Shown piece by piece: positions 23,606 through 37,288 of a DNA stretch of 64,000 nt; position 1 is the first letter of the stretch; every line of letters starts with the position of its first letter. The stretch comes from Polyodon spathula (taxonomy: Eukaryota; Chordata; Actinopteri; Acipenseriformes; Polyodontidae), in NCBI RefSeq assembly GCF_017654505.1, contig NC_054540.1, positions 43,727,554 through 43,791,553 on the forward strand, read 5' to 3'. The notes below the pieces were generated by a model. The model had not been told where the DNA came from, searched no databases, and worked only from the letters and a program-made list of their open reading frames with translations. The translations under genes were made by a program, and so were the position numbers.

Positions 23606-25839
23606 CTGCAAGGGGCACAAATGAAAACAAGAGCTTTATCCAAACTCACACTTACATCAAACAAACAGTATATAATGAAAATGCTACCAGCTTTATTTAT
23701 TTGTACTAATAGCATGGACAAGTCCTATAAACAAATGCAAACATAGTCATTTTTGCACCACATACATTTCAATAAGTGTTTGAATATTTGCCTCATCGCT
23801 ATGGGTTATAAATCTCCAATTAGAGTAATTAGTGCAAATCCTACCTAACACAAATTGAACTGTAATATATTCATAATTACTTATGTATACCACAGGTGGA
23901 TTTGTACTTTGTGTTCTATATTTGTTCAATGCAAAAAAAAAAAAAAACAGAAGTAAAATACTAAAGTAACATATTGTGCATCAAAGGGCTGCTCAACAAA
24001 AGCCATGCCCTGCTGAGAAGTGCCATAAATACTTCTGACCCGGGGCAAGAAAAACATGTTTGCATTTAAATAAAACTGCCTGTTAGATCTGCAGACTTTA
24101 CTGTAGACTCATTAACCAATCAGCTAAACACGGGCTATAATCAACAAGCATCTCTGTGAATCTGTCTCTTACTAGACATCATTATCAGAGATCCAATTGA
24201 TGTTTTCACAGCACCTCTGTCCAGCTGAGGCAGAGCTGACTCATCACAATGCATCTTGTAATGGATGACTGGCTGATTCAATCTCAGGCGCGCATTTGCT
24301 AGTCCTATGATGTACTAGTCTCATTATGTTTTTAGGAGTTGTGTCTTCCCTGAATCACTGAAATATTCTTTTGTATAGTTTTATTTTTCATTGAAAGGTG
24401 TAGTGCCCTAGATGTTTTTTTACTGTATAAGTTATTATTCCCTATAAAACAATAATATTTTAATAGGTGCTCGCCTATTCGACTCAATCAAGTTTGCATC
24501 CCTGCAGAATTGTTGTGTGTAACTTGAATTTATTACGCATTTCCAAACAATATTGAGGCAGCATCTTCGTATTGAGCCCCAGAGAGACCAACAAACTACC
24601 GTTGCTGCTAAAAAAGCCTGGTTCTGTTTACGGAGCTGACAGACACACACTCTTCACCTGGAGAGAGTATTACACCCCAAACTTGAACAAAAGTTGTCCC
24701 TCTTATCACACACACTTATCAATGCTCCATCCATATGGAAAGACAAAACACAGCACAGGAATCATGCATTAAATTCATTTGCAAGTACTGTAATACCCAT
24801 CAGGACTAGACCTTCAGTGACTGGACACAACAGCCTGTGAGTAATTCCTGGAGAGGTAAGCCGCCGTCCTTTACACAGCATAGAGCAGTGAGTGAGGATC
24901 GAACCCTGCTCACAACAGTGTTATATTAATGAATGCAGTGAAGTAGCATTGCTTGCACTAAACCCAGACATACAGTACATATGAATGACTGGACCAGGGA
25001 ACTGCTCACAGCTGCTGCCAGCCAGCGAGAGTTACTGTTATGAAAGACCACACAGAACGTGCAGCACAGGAGACACTTCACCCCCCACCCCCCCACCTTC
25101 CCCTGCCTTTGGGACACGCCACGCTACAGGAATCCATCATCACCTTCCTCATTGGAAGCACTATTCCAATTTACAGAAGTTCTCTGTTCACCTTGACTTA
25201 TCTCTTTAGCTAATATTTCTTCTTGTCAGCCTCTGGGGATGGCTTGCTGTGTGGTTTATATTGTACTGTCATGAAAATATGAATCATTTTCCCAAAGCCA
25301 GCTGGCTGACTGTACTTACCGGAGGCATTGTGATACACCTGGAAACTCCAGCTACAGCATATTAAAGCCCATTGAAACATCCTGACTCACGTAACCAACA
25401 ACCCCAACTGGAATTCACTGCAAATATCAGACTGGGTGACAGAGAGAAGGAATCTGATCTGCAGGTCTCCCTCCTGACCAGAAGGGGCACTCTGTTGTAA
25501 GGTTGGTGATATGCTTTCCCATAGATGGGGCGAGTTGATGGTAGGTGGGAACCGGAAGTCAGACATTTTGGAGAAAGAGTGTAGCTGTGAGTTTGCTAAA
25601 CAAGTCAATTTTGATCAGCTGCGGGCAATGGTACTGGAACAATTTTTAAAGTGGGGTTGCTGAAAGCCATTGAGCAAAATAACCCCTGTGCATGATGGAG
25701 GCCGCGCACCCCCAGCACCCCTAGTTCCAGCGACCCTGGCTGCGGGGCATGCACGGATGGCCGGAGTGCTGTTTTTTATTGTTTTTGTTTTGCCATGTTT
25801 TTGGAGTTGAGCAGGAGCAAGGGAGCTGCAGCCAGACAG
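23606..25839. other. Intron 5, proximal part, nothing recognised
   Basis: Non-coding. A B-box-like ggttcgatcc occurs on the minus strand near 24906, without a matching A box, so no tRNA gene is called. Confidence 0.5.
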
Positions 25840-27003
25840 CCAGCACTACCATCCCATGCACTGACCGCACTGTACTGCACAGAGAGCACCACATGGACAG
25901 CACTACCACCCTGTGCACTGACCGCACTGCACTGCACTGCACAGCGAGCACCACAGAGACAGCACTACCAACCCATGCACCGACCACACTGCACTGCACA
26001 GCACAGCACAGCACTACAGGGACTGCACTACCACCGTGCACCACCCACACTGCACTGCACTGCACAGAATGCACCACAGGGACAGCACTACCACCCTGTA
26101 CACTGCACTGCACTGCACAGCACAGCAAAGTGAGCACCACAGGGACAGCACTACCACCCTGCACCAACTGCACTGCACTACACAACACAGCGAGCACCAC
26201 AGGGACAGCACTACCACCCCGTGCACCAACCACACTGCACTGCAGTGCACAGCACAACCAGCACCACCGGGACAGCACTACCACCCAGTGCACCGACCAC
26301 ACTGCACAACACAGCACAGCGAGCACCACCGGGACAGCACTACCACCCCGTGCACCGACCACACTACACTGCAGTGCACCGCACAGCGAGCACCACCGGG
26401 ACAGCACTACCACCCAGTGCACCGACCACACTGCACTGCAGTGCACCACACAGTGAGCACCACCGGGACAGCACTACCACCCAGTGCACCGACCACACTG
26501 CACTGCAGTGCACAGCACAGCAAGCACCACCGAGACAGCACTACCACCGTGCACCAACCACACTGCACTGCAGTGCACAGCACAGCAAGCACCACCGGGA
26601 CAGTACTACCACCCCGTGCACCGACCACACTGCACTGCAGTGCACCGCACAGCGAGCACCACCGGGACAGCACTACCACCGTGCACCAACCACACTGCAC
26701 TGCAGTGCACAGCACAGCAAGCACCACCGGGACAGTACTACCACCCCGTGCACCGACCACACTGCACTGCAGTGCACCGCACAGCAAGCACCACCGGGAC
26801 AGCACTACCACCGTGCACCAACCACACTGCACTGCAGTGCACAGCACAGCGAGCACCACCGGGACAGCACTACCACCGTGCACCAACCACACTGCACTGC
26901 AGTGCACAGCACAGCAAGCACCACCGAGACAGCACTACCACCGTGCACCAACCACACTGCACTGAAGTGCACCGCACAGCAAGCACCACCGGGACAGCAC
27001 TAC
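25840..27003. repeat. Large minisatellite, 65/67 bp units, in intron 5
   Basis: About 18 tandem units built from agcaccaccgggacagcact, a variable linker (gtgcaccaacc or cccgtgcaccgacc), and cacactgcactgcagtgcac. Early units (25840-26220) are shorter and more diverged. From 26523 units are 65 or 67 bp and alternate 65-67-65-67 to 26786. Each late unit contains the perfect palindrome tgcactgcagtgca. Long open frames on both strands (up to 326 codons, His/Thr-rich or Cys/Val-rich) are products of the repeat and not genes. Confidence 0.96.
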
Positions 27004-27371
27004 GTTTGCTTCCTGATTCCACATCCTATACTGTCAGTCAGTCACATTCACATACTATGGGCTGCCTATCCCACATTCAATAAAAACATTGAAAAAATAC
27101 CATATTTGTTGGTATGCTTGCAGTTTTCCCATACTTATCCTGTCATTATATTATGTATTTATCACCATGGTTTCCCATGCTTTTTAATATGCTTTGCCTG
27201 ACCTCTCCAGGCTTTTCAATGCTTAGCTATGCTTTACCATGCTTTCACTGTACTGATTTAGACATTGCTGTGCTTTTACAATGGTACACTTTTCTAGGTA
27301 GACCTGCGTGTTGGTATAGGATGAAAGCAATACACAATGCTCTATCCCCAGGTACCCCAGATGTCTGTCTA

Positions 27372-27518
<147 letters not shown>

Positions 27519-28044
27519 TTAGCTTTGACAACAACACTTGGCTTTTCATTTATTTATTTATTTATCTTCAGGGTCTACACTGAAATCATTGTTATTTATT
27601 TACAGTATGGGAGACACACCTAGTACATTGGGTCACATCAATTTGTGAATTTTTCATTAAGTAATTCAATGTTTATCAAAATAATCAGACTAGACAACAT
27701 TTCTAGTGAATGCAAAGGAACAGTTTTATTAGAAATAAAACTAAATAAAGGAAAAATTAAAGATGCAACAACTAAACTAAAATAATACAGAAAGAAGAAT
27801 TAACTAAACTAAACAGTACAGAAAAGAAAGTTTAAACAATGACACCCCACCCCCGCTGGTTGATCAGCGATCAAACACAATCTATGGGAGATTCCCTTAA
27901 AGGTTACAACTGCATTCCAGACAGCTATTTAAGATGAAGGTTAGTTTTAACAGCGGTATCGTTAGTAACACAAATATTTACTTTCGTTAATATTTGATCA
28001 TCAAAGCATCATTAAATCAGTCTCTATGACAGAAAGACAATGAC

Positions 28045-28688
28045 TGTTGGTGGTAAATATCCCTCCCGACTTGTGAGGGCACTAAGTAACGGGAACAGAA
28101 TACTGACTACTTGACCTGACACTTCGTTCCGAAGGTTAAAAGGAAGTCGGTCATGTGAAAAGGAGACGATCCTGGAGGGCAAATGATGTGGCAGCTGCAG
28201 ATCATAAAAACAGCTGCTATCGTTTCCCAAGGGGTCATGAGTGACGGCATAAATAGGGGTCAAAGCAATGTATCTGTTCCTTCACTTGGTTTACAAACTA
28301 CTGAACCATAAGGACTGTGTGAGAGACCCTATGAGAAATAATAAACAGACGTTCATAAGTGTTTTGTTTTGTTTGTCTGTAATTGTCTTGTTGTGTATTA
28401 CTAGACGGCTAAACACAATTCCGGAGCTGTCGCCAAGGGCCAGCACTAACCTGGAACAGTTATAAATTAACTGTGTCACCCACCACAAGCACTACTGCAT
28501 GCACCCAGGTCTGGTGACCGTGTTAGTATTATTGTGAAGCGGATATTTGTGTTTATTATTTGGGACTGCAACCCGTTGTTATGCATGCTGCGCAGTACAC
28601 ACTGCTGTGTATTGCTGAAGTCTTATTATTTGGTTGCCAGACCTGGACACAATAAAATACCTTTCCAGCTGGATTATAGACAGCAACA
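28045..28688 (+). mobile_element. LTR-like sequence in intron 4
   Basis: It starts tgttggtgg and contains a TATA-like ggcataaatagggg near 28250 and AATAAA-type signals near 28340 and 28650. It ends either at cccaccaca (28487) or at cagcaaca (28688), both of which can pair with the start. No convincing target duplication was found, so it may be a solo LTR with decayed flanks or not an LTR at all. Confidence 0.3.
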
Positions 28689-28999
28689 TTTGGATTGTAG
28701 CTTCTAGTTCAGAATGACAATTGCCTTGTAAAACGCCTATAAATCACATACAAACAAATACTATAGTGTTCATTAACTCAAAGCATGAATTGAAAGCAAT
28801 AATACTTTTCTTACATTCCACTTGAAACAAAACATTAATTTTACTTTAAGGTCTGCTTATTCCCAAGTTCATAAGAGGATTAAAACACTACTCATTGAAT
28901 ACTTGAGGTTTTTTTCTGTCTTCTGCACACGCTTGATTATTACGAGTACAGCGTACAAACAAGCTGAAAGGTATATGATACTGATGAACTACAGACAAA

Positions 29000-31008
29000 A
29001 GAGAAATTTATTGATTACAATTAATTAAATAACTATTTACACACATCACATAGACAGATACGTTTGTAAGTAGGCTTATTAGCAGTTTATTTACATTGCT
29101 ATGAAAAGATGTAAACAAATAATTTTTGCTGTAAATAAATATCAAATAAATATTGATTTTTATTTTGTTATAGGGAAAGGTTTTTACTAAAAAAAACAAC
29201 CGGTAGTCAATAAACAATAAACAACAGGGTGAAACAACCACAAGAACACGTCCTAACAGTGCGAGAGAGATAGAGAGAGAAATAGAGAGAGAGAGAGAGA
29301 GAGACATGAATAAATCATATCCGGATAAACAGGTGGTGGGGGCGGAGGGAGTGAGAGTGTCAATAATGCTTCAGCGTATGATACTCCTTGAAGCATGGAG
29401 CAACGCACAGAGCTATGTTGCACTCCATACACATAAATCACATGTCCTTCCTTGGGCCTACGAGTAGTGTGGCTACAGATGTGACACCTGCGCTGTGTAC
29501 GACTGCCCTTTGCTGTTTTGAGTACAGGACGTGGAAAATGACGGCCGGTGATCCTCGTGGGGTTGTCTTAACTTGGGCATCTTCCACTAGATGACTTCAG
29601 CAGTGTGTGGTACTTTTTCTACCAGCTGCGAGATGAGGAAGTGCCTGAACTTGCTGAAAGTGACTGTTGTTTTTGATACAGTTTTGTGGAGGATGAAGGT
29701 GTTCAACACGGCCATGTCTGAGAGACTTCATTGCACAATTGACAAAACTAATGTACATGTATGATTTGTCCACCGAGCCCGTTTTCTGGTTGTACTCCAG
29801 CACGCACTCTGGTTTCACATCGTTATCCCCAGTGGCGTGATCGACTTTGTCTGTCACTTTCATCGCAGGCCTATGCACAGAGGTGAGGATATATACATCT
29901 CTTTTGTCATGCCACTTTGCAGCCAGCAACTTGTCCGTGTGTAAAAACTGGACTTTTCTAATTGTGTCTGAACTGAGGCATTTTTTTTCTGTTGGATCAC
30001 ACAGTGTCACACACACACCAGTGTCTTGGCTGTATAGACACTCAAATAGGGCTGGGCTGTTATACCAATTATCAGTGTAGACAATGTGGCCTTTGTCCAG
30101 GTAAGGCTTCACAAGGCTAAGGACAACAGAGCCGGACACACCAAGATCTGTGTCATGAAGAATATCAGTATTGCCACCAGTATAAACAATAACATTCAAA
30201 ATGTACCTTGTCTTCACATCACAGCTGATGAACAATTTGATGCCGAAACGATGCCACTTTGAGGGAATATACTGCTTGAATGAGTCTTTCCTTCCACAGC
30301 ATAAGCGACTCATCAATGTACACATCTTGGAAAGGGGAAAAAACTCGGGTAAACTTTTCTTGGAGGACACTTACTATTTTTCTAATTTTCCTCAGGGGGT
30401 CCGCGATCTCACCGGAGCTGTTATCAGAGAAATGTACAGCCCTCAGGAGCAGAACGAAGCGATCGAGAGAGAAGAGGGTAGAGAAGAAAGGAGTTGCAAT
30501 AACAGGATCAGTGGACCAGTACTCTTTCAAGGATTTCTTTTTGATCAAGCCCATGAGCAGAATGGTAGCCAGAAAGATGTACATTTCAGGCATAGTCATG
30601 TCCACCCACTTACGCAGTTTTGAACTGACTCCTGAGTTTCCCTCAGTTTCCCGGCAAACATATTCATTTTACCTGCAATATGTGACACGATCTCTTCGTC
30701 AAAAAACATTTTGAAGAAATCTGCCTTACTTGGGTCATCAGGCAGAGAACAATCTTTGTTCAGGCCCGACTATGACAGATCAAACCTGAATTTCTTCAGA
30801 GTGAAGTCCCCAGGATTCCAGGTGCCCTGAGCGTCAATATCTGGCAGAGGGCGCAAGACACAAATAAAAGGTGTTACAATATTATGTAATCAGGGGATTT
30901 GTAGGCTCAGTAATTCAAGTTTGAAGTTGCAGAATGTACCGGTACGTTCATACTCCCTGGGGACCAGAGAGCAGTGAATGTACCAGTACGTTTGTACTGC
31001 TCAAAGGT
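29000..31008 (-). mobile_element. piggyBac-like transposon with broken transposase
   Basis: The minus strand encodes a PGBD-type transposase. The N-terminal region (about 30850-30600) has stops, including one after KKFRFDLS. Then comes an open segment 30605-30312 with DPLRKIRKIVSVLQ and VYIDESLM (first catalytic Asp). A frameshift near 30290 leads into 30290-29597 with SFKQYIPSKWHRFGIKLFIS, VYTDNWYNSPALFE (second Asp) and QKTGSVDKSYMY (third Asp). The 5' side has the subterminal palindrome accggtac. It ends in tgctcaaaggt followed by TTAA at 31009-31012, the piggyBac target. The 3' side contains a GA-rich tract at 29261-29304; the left boundary is uncertain. Confidence 0.88.
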
Positions 31009-31827
31009 TTAACGGAGGTGTGCTGCCTCCTCCGGCTGTTCCATGTCTTCAACAATACAGGCACTCAAAGGCTCTCCTACTGGTAAGGACAGATCTAGGT
31101 TCTGGGGTCTGCCTTCCTTGCGTTTCATCTCCACTTCATGGTACGAAAGAAATGTATTTGCAAAGAACTAGAGTCCTTAACTATTTAGGTATTCCACTGA
31201 AACAGCAATTCCACCACCAACATGTGCACTCTTTGTCCGGTTATGTCTAGTATATTCCAACGCAAACTCCGGCACTGCTGGCTTAATGAATTGTATATAC
31301 TTCAATTTATGTTGACTTCAAATGTTCATCCAACTCTTTCTCCGGTGATAAATTGGGGCTAAGTAGAGATTTGATTACAAGTACTTTAAGGATTTCAGAC
31401 AATTTACGCTGCGGACTCCTACACCGAGGCAAACACTAAAATAGTTATCTCATATTAGATTGTCCAAAAACAGTATCTCTGTTCTGGCTGTTCGCAGGCT
31501 GGCTCTCCCGATTGTCACAGTTCAAAGACTGGTTTGTGCATCAGAACCTTAGATTTCATGTTAGGAGCTCTGTTTGAGTGTCGCGCTCATACTTTTGTAA
31601 TGTTCTCTTTACCCCTGTGATTGGGTAGTTTGGTTATTTTGGGCGATGCCTATGTCCACATGGAGTGTTTTTCATTGGTTGAGGTGCCAATGGAGTCATT
31701 CAGCGATCGTGAAGACTAGCCATTTGTTCAGCAGTTTATGACTCTTTTTAAAAAAAACCCTTCGTATATTTAAATTCTGTTACTTTCATACACAGAATAA
31801 TATTATGACCCACTCTGATGCTACAGC

Positions 31828-31830
<3 letters not shown>

Positions 31831-31898
<68 letters not shown>
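31831..31898. repeat. (AAT)n microsatellite
   Basis: About 22 TAA units. Confidence 0.97.
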
Positions 31899-32147
31899 CA
31901 ATCCTGATTATGTACAGGAGACAGAAACTTTAAGTAATCAGCCTATTTAAAACACCACATCAGGTTCTGCAACACTTATGGCTCTATTTAATGATTAATA
32001 CAGTGGAGGATCTTAATTTATGATGTAAGGGGTTTTGTTTGGGCAAGAAGGCTGTCACTTTAAAAACCTACAGGATTGATTTGGATTCTGTTTTTACCTT
32101 GAAAACCCTCATCTGACATGCCTGAAAATACTGTGGTGTTTGCTTAG

Positions 32148-32310
32148 TAAGAAATAAGACACGACAGGGTGCGGGATATTCTCTAATATCCACACGCCCC
32201 TGGTGCATTATAAGTCACAAGGTGAAGTCAAGTGGCTTTAACCAATCGGGGCATGTGGATATTAGAGTATATGCCACACCCTGAAGTGCCTTATTGCGCT
32301 TATAATATGG
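32148..32310. repeat. Palindromic MITE, copy 2
   Basis: Inverted arms of about 36 bp (32165-32200 and 32248-32283; core ggatattctctaatatcc against ggatattagagtatat) enclose 47 bp. The right end ccttattgcgcttataatat resembles that of the palindromic repeat at 16877-17048. Confidence 0.75.
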
Positions 32311-34333
32311 ATCAACAAACATTACAAAAATAAATAAATAAATAAATAAAAACATGTTTTAATTAACAAAAAAATGTAATTTTTATTAAATATCCTTCCA
32401 CCTCTGCCTGAACTTAAAAAATCATTTCAGATGTTGAATTGAACATTACCATTGAAAGTGCAGTTTTGATTCGTTACATTTCTTGTAATTCTTGGTTTAT
32501 TCATTACATTTTAAAGTAAAATATTACTGCCCACTTTCATCATGACACAGCACGAATGAGTCTGCCTTTAAATCACACAGCACAAATAAGAATCACGCAG
32601 ACCCTTCCTCACAAGACCTGCAATAGTATCAGGTGAGAGTGTGCTTTTTATTTATTTATTTATTTATTTATTTTTAATGGTCCTTTGTTATCCGGGGTAG
32701 TAACAAGAGGTATCCTAACAGATTTGTGCTACAGCTTCAGTGGCGAGAAAGACGTTATTTGCATGGAATACCCGGTTACTTATCAAACTGACTTTGCAAT
32801 TTACAGCTTGGTAACGTGGAGAACTACTGGGCCAGTGTGAAGAAACAATTTTAAACAATGCAGGGCACAGCAGAAGACATGATACCCCTGTACCTGGACA
32901 CATTTAAAAGGTATGGCAGGAACTGTCGAGATGAATTTATAAATTTTCAGCTTCATATCACAGAGCTGCACAGGGGGTGGGTCCAGTGGCAGCAGGCAGG
33001 CAGACTGAAGAACGGACAGTGGGAGCAACGGCAAAAAAACATCTTTTACCCCAAAGTCTCTTTTAAGAGGGACCCAAACATTTTGTGAAAAGCTGAAAGT
33101 TTAAGAGATATTTGTTAAACTATTTATTTTCAAAATGGGATAGGGAAACGCTGTAGTTCAGGGAGTTCAGAATGGCGAGTGTTATTGAGTTATTTGAATA
33201 CTTAAGTTTGCTTTTTTTCACTACTTTAATTAATGATTGGTGTCGGATTCAGATTCATTCAATATCTCACGTACACTTCGGTTTCCCAAAAGTTCAACAT
33301 TTACATAAATCTCGTTGGTCATGTTTATAAATTCCAATATGTCTGCCATTTTTGTTTTTAAATTCTAGGTGTATGGATATCTGCCAGTGATTTGCTCGTT
33401 TTTTTTTTAAAAAGTGCCGACACATGGTGATAAGCTGTAATATCAACACCCATGTGACCTATTTTGACCAATCAGGATAGAGTATTTAAAATACCCATTT
33501 TCTAATATTTAAATAATCTCCTCCATGTTAAACACCTGTTGGCTACCCGTGACTGGGTATAGAGATGTAACTAACAGACGGGCTGCAATAACCACCTAAA
33601 TAAATTAAATGCTTCTTACAACTGACAAGCTAGATTTATTATTCACTGCAATTATAATACACATCACTGAGATATCTAATTAAAAATCGATTGGATGCAA
33701 TAAAAGAAAGGACAAGGAATACATCGGCTATCACATGTCGTTCATTTGATGCTTTGTCCTTTCAGTTATAACGAGAGCTCTAGCTCAGCACAGACTTGTT
33801 ATTGTTGCCAAAAAATATAAATAAAATTTGGGAAAGCTATTCCAATAGGATAAGTCTGCATATAATATTGATCAATCATTCCATTACTGCAATTCAAGAG
33901 CCAAAATGTAGAAAAGTGATGAAACCAGTATGATCCCAGGGGCTGAACATGTATTTAACTGTTTTAGAAAACCGTCCTTAACAATTCCCTACTAAAACAA
34001 TAGGCTATGAGCCCCAGAGCTTTAGTCAGTTATTGAATATTTATATTTATTTATGAACAAATAATGAATTAAGACTCTAGCCATAGGTGTATAAATAGTG
34101 AGATCGTGGGTGTCAGATAGAATGATTAATGTTAATGTTGGTGAAGGGATGTGTTCTGTGTTTTTGTGTTCCATTCTGCGTTTACGCTTTTGTGAGTGTT
34201 TTGTATAGATCTTTTGTTTTGGTCCTTGTGCCGTTTTATTTTGTTAATGTGTTTTGTCCATTGGTTGTCCATGTATATAAAACAGACTTTGAAAAATAAA
34301 CATAGGTATTATCATGTCACATGCAAGTTTTCC
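32311..34333. other. Intron 4 sequence, no gene seen
   Basis: Non-coding. Small A/T simple repeats occur at 32330-32350 (aaat) and 32648-32672 (ttta). Confidence 0.5.

Positions 34334-34382
<49 letters not shown>
34334..34382. repeat. (AAT)n microsatellite
   Basis: About 16 TAA units. Confidence 0.96.
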
Positions 34383-34385
<3 letters not shown>

Positions 34386-34783
34386 CAGGCAGTGTTAGAG
34401 ATTCTGTCCTGTCCCCTGTCAGTGAGATGAGGCTAAAAGCTCTAAATCCATGGATGCTCTTTTGCATTGTGGTTTAGATACTCACTTATGCTGCAGAGGG
34501 TTGCCAGCTCAAGCACAGCATCCACCCCGTTACATATACTTACCCCAGAACCAGGGACTCTACCTCTGAACCACAAAAAACAGCATCCAAACAGGGAGCA
34601 AAGAAACTAAATGGGGTTGCTGCTGTTCAAAATCAACTTTAACTGCGTAACATTACTACTGAAAATACATGAATAGTGTGTCTACTACTGATGAGAAACA
34701 CAGCAGGTTTATCAATTGCTCATATGCTCAGTTCATTGTGTGCAGTTGCACTCAACCCCTTCATACATGCAGCCTCTTCAACT

Positions 34784-35230
34784 GAAGCCCCTTTCACATC
34801 AGCATACTCTACTCGGGTCGGCTACACGATTCACTGCTTTTGAAGAAGCAGGGTCCACCTGGATGACAGAAGCAAGTACACAGCGTGTGTATCAATGCCC
34901 CGGGAGCAGCTTGTTATGGATGCTTCCACCCAAGCTTCTCTGGATTGAATTGTATGCCCAAATGCTGAGTAGAGCAAATGTTTCTTCAAGCCTGCTGCAA
35001 TCTGGCTCGTGGTGTGTCTCAATCAACACACTACTAAACAGAGTAAATAGAAATGTTCCTTGTGGAAGTGAAACCTTCATGCAGACGTGGCTGTTTGTTA
35101 TTTTTTTGGCTTGCAAAAGCGTCCGTCATGCATTTAGTCTCACTCGACCCAGGTCAAAGCGTGTCGACCCGTATCCTGAGGTGGGTTGCTCCCGACCCAG
35201 GTAGGAGTGCCAGTGTGAAAGGAGCTTTAG
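34784..35230. mobile_element. Non-autonomous DNA transposon, 447 bp, GGGTCGG-type inverted repeats
   Basis: The left end is gaagcccctttcacatcagc, running to actcgggtcgg. The right end on the other strand is taaagctcctttcacactgg, running to acctgggtcgg. The imperfect inverted repeats are about 38 bp. No transposase is visible, and the superfamily is not clear (Harbinger-like or hAT-like). Confidence 0.7.
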
Positions 35231-35864
35231 ACAGGGCTATGCAGTGAAATCAAAACAACAACAAAAAAAAAAGTGTGACAGAGAGAAAGGGTCAGCATCC
35301 TCTTTTTATTACACCATTCTGGCCACCTGGTGTCGCCAATTATCCATATCAGTGGCAGCATTGTTTCTTCTACGGAAGCAAACTGCTTAAAGTAAAGTTG
35401 AATTCCAACCCTTAAGGGCTGATTTGGAATTACCTGAATAGAGGATAGGTCATGAATATCCATGCTGTACGCTATTCCTGTCAGGTGCGGCGAACAGCAA
35501 TAACAAAAAGTCTGCTATCTGTCCGCCATACACCACCTAAGATAAGAAATACATCATGGCTCTTGTCTATGCCACAAATATTGATATTTTCTATAAGACA
35601 TTAGAACAAATAGAATGTAGCTACCCCAGCTTGTATGTCTGAAGACTAGAGTTCGTCCCTTCCGACAGGTGAGCTGGGTTTAAAGAAGTGTAATCTTTAT
35701 ACACTGTTTTTTGGAAAGTCTATTTGAAATTTCTCTAAGAATATCCTCATATATGTTCAATGTAAAATATGTGGTGTTTTGCTTCTGTAAACAGTCTGGT
35801 ATGTCGCAGTGATGCTTCCTAATAGAATGTATGCATTGCAGTGTCACAGTAGATCATGTGATAC

Positions 35865-36085
35865 CTCAGACCATACAGGACAGTTCCATCCGGGTGGAGC
35901 CGGATCATGCGGTTCTTCACTGTCACTCCATGGAGGAAGGATTTTTTGTCGTTTAGAAAGTAGGTGTCCGGGAGCCACAGCTGATCAGCCACGCGGTTGT
36001 CCAGGGTGAGGTTGAGGGACAGTGCCGTGTACGCTAAACGCTTGTCTCTCCAGCTCTGTTGGAAATACATTGTAATCGTGTAATC
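35865..36085 (-). CDS. GABRB4: GABRB4 exon 4 (221 bp)
   Basis: Acceptor ...cccccag|GATTACACG and donor GGTCTGAG|gtatcaca. The exon encodes [19 protein letters not shown], then the glycosylation site [13 protein letters not shown], the loop A motif [11 protein letters not shown] and [15 protein letters not shown]. The 221 bp length is the standard for this exon. Before NLT the sequence reads TALSL where beta subunits usually have GIPL, so a conserved proline is replaced by serine. Val is also replaced by Leu in LPDTYF and in SFLHG. The splice is in phase with exon 5. Confidence 0.97.
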
Positions 36086-36814
36086 CTGGGGGAAGAAGAA
36101 CAAAGAGAGAATGTTGGGGGGAAGGGGGCAAAGCAAAACCACTTACCATCACACAATTCCCCAAACAGATTTGTTTTAAGATAAATAGTAGCCAGTATTT
36201 AAAACAGACCCTAATGGTGTATTTTAATGAAGTTCAAGTATTAGTGATTGGGGGTGGAGGTAGGGAGTGAGCATAATAGTGGATGACAATAAAGTGAGGG
36301 AGCGGTGGGGGTCAAAGCTCACATAAGGGTGATAATCACAAATCACAGGGGTGTTGTAGTTTTAATGTTTTGGATCGATGATGTAATGGCAGATGGGGGG
36401 TATGTTAGTTTATGAACAGGAGAGTTGCAGGGTCATTCTAGCATCTACGGTATTGTGACTAGATATCTTTTGCACTTGAAGAATAAATAATTAAACTCTG
36501 CACATAGTTATTCAGACATTATGATCTAGTTTAAATAGGGGAAACTGCCCTTAAAAATCACAATTCAGAAGATAATTTAACCAAATCAAGACAACAAGAT
36601 TTAATAAAATAAAAGAACATTGTGTAGCTATTTCACATTTCACGAATAAATTGATAGGAATCATTTATCAAATTAAAACTGAGTAAAAAGTAAATTAGAA
36701 TAATATACTTCAATGAAACTAATTATATTAGTTTGAAAAATATCCATTTTATCAGCCTACATTTTGAGACAGAATGACTCACTTATATTTCCGGTACTAT
36801 CTCGACCTGCTATG

Positions 36815-37284
36815 CTTCAGCTTATGATTCCTCTTGAAGCATGGAGCAACGCACAGAGCTTGGTGCCACTTCTTCGCGGTCACTTGATGTTGATGGTAAA
36901 TAATCTTTGCTTATGTCTTCACTGACACACTCAATGACATATGATTCAGTGGAAGAATTGTATGTATTTGAATTTAAATTGGAATCTGAATTCAGTATTA
37001 CTACAATACTTATTTCTCACTGAGTGATTTTCACCGATTTACAAACACTGTTGACATTTTAGTGACTGGGATAATTACATGTAATTCAGTCAATATCTGG
37101 CAGACGGTGCAAGGGACCAATAAAAGGTGTTACAGAAACCTAGTGTTAAAATATCATGTGATCAGGGGATTTGTAGGCTTAGTAATTCAAGTTTAAAGTT
37201 GCAGAACACACTGGTACATTTGTACTCCTTGGGGACCAGAGAGCAGCGAACGTATCGGTCAGTATGTTCCTACTACTCAAAGGA
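36815..37284. mobile_element. Short internally deleted piggyBac derivative, copy 2
   Basis: From 37081 it matches the terminal part of the broken piggyBac element at 29000-31008: caatatctggcagacgg, atcaggggatttgtaggct and ctactcaaagga, followed by TTAA at 37285-37288. At its left, cttgaagcatggagcaacgc matches 29389-29408. The transposase-coding middle is absent. It lies in intron 3, just upstream of exon 4. Confidence 0.82.
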
Positions 37285-37288
37285 TTAA

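Noticed and set aside
24890..24915. B-box-like ggttcgatcc on the minus strand
   Set aside because: No A box at the right distance and no cloverleaf; probably chance or a very old SINE trace.
25721..27201. Open frames of up to 326 codons on both strands
   Set aside because: They run through the 65/67 bp minisatellite, are open in several frames at once, and show only repeat-encoded peptides.
34480..34575. Possible tRNA-derived SINE on the minus strand (ggttcagaggtagagtc)
   Set aside because: The A-box resemblance is not followed by a clear B box or a tail.
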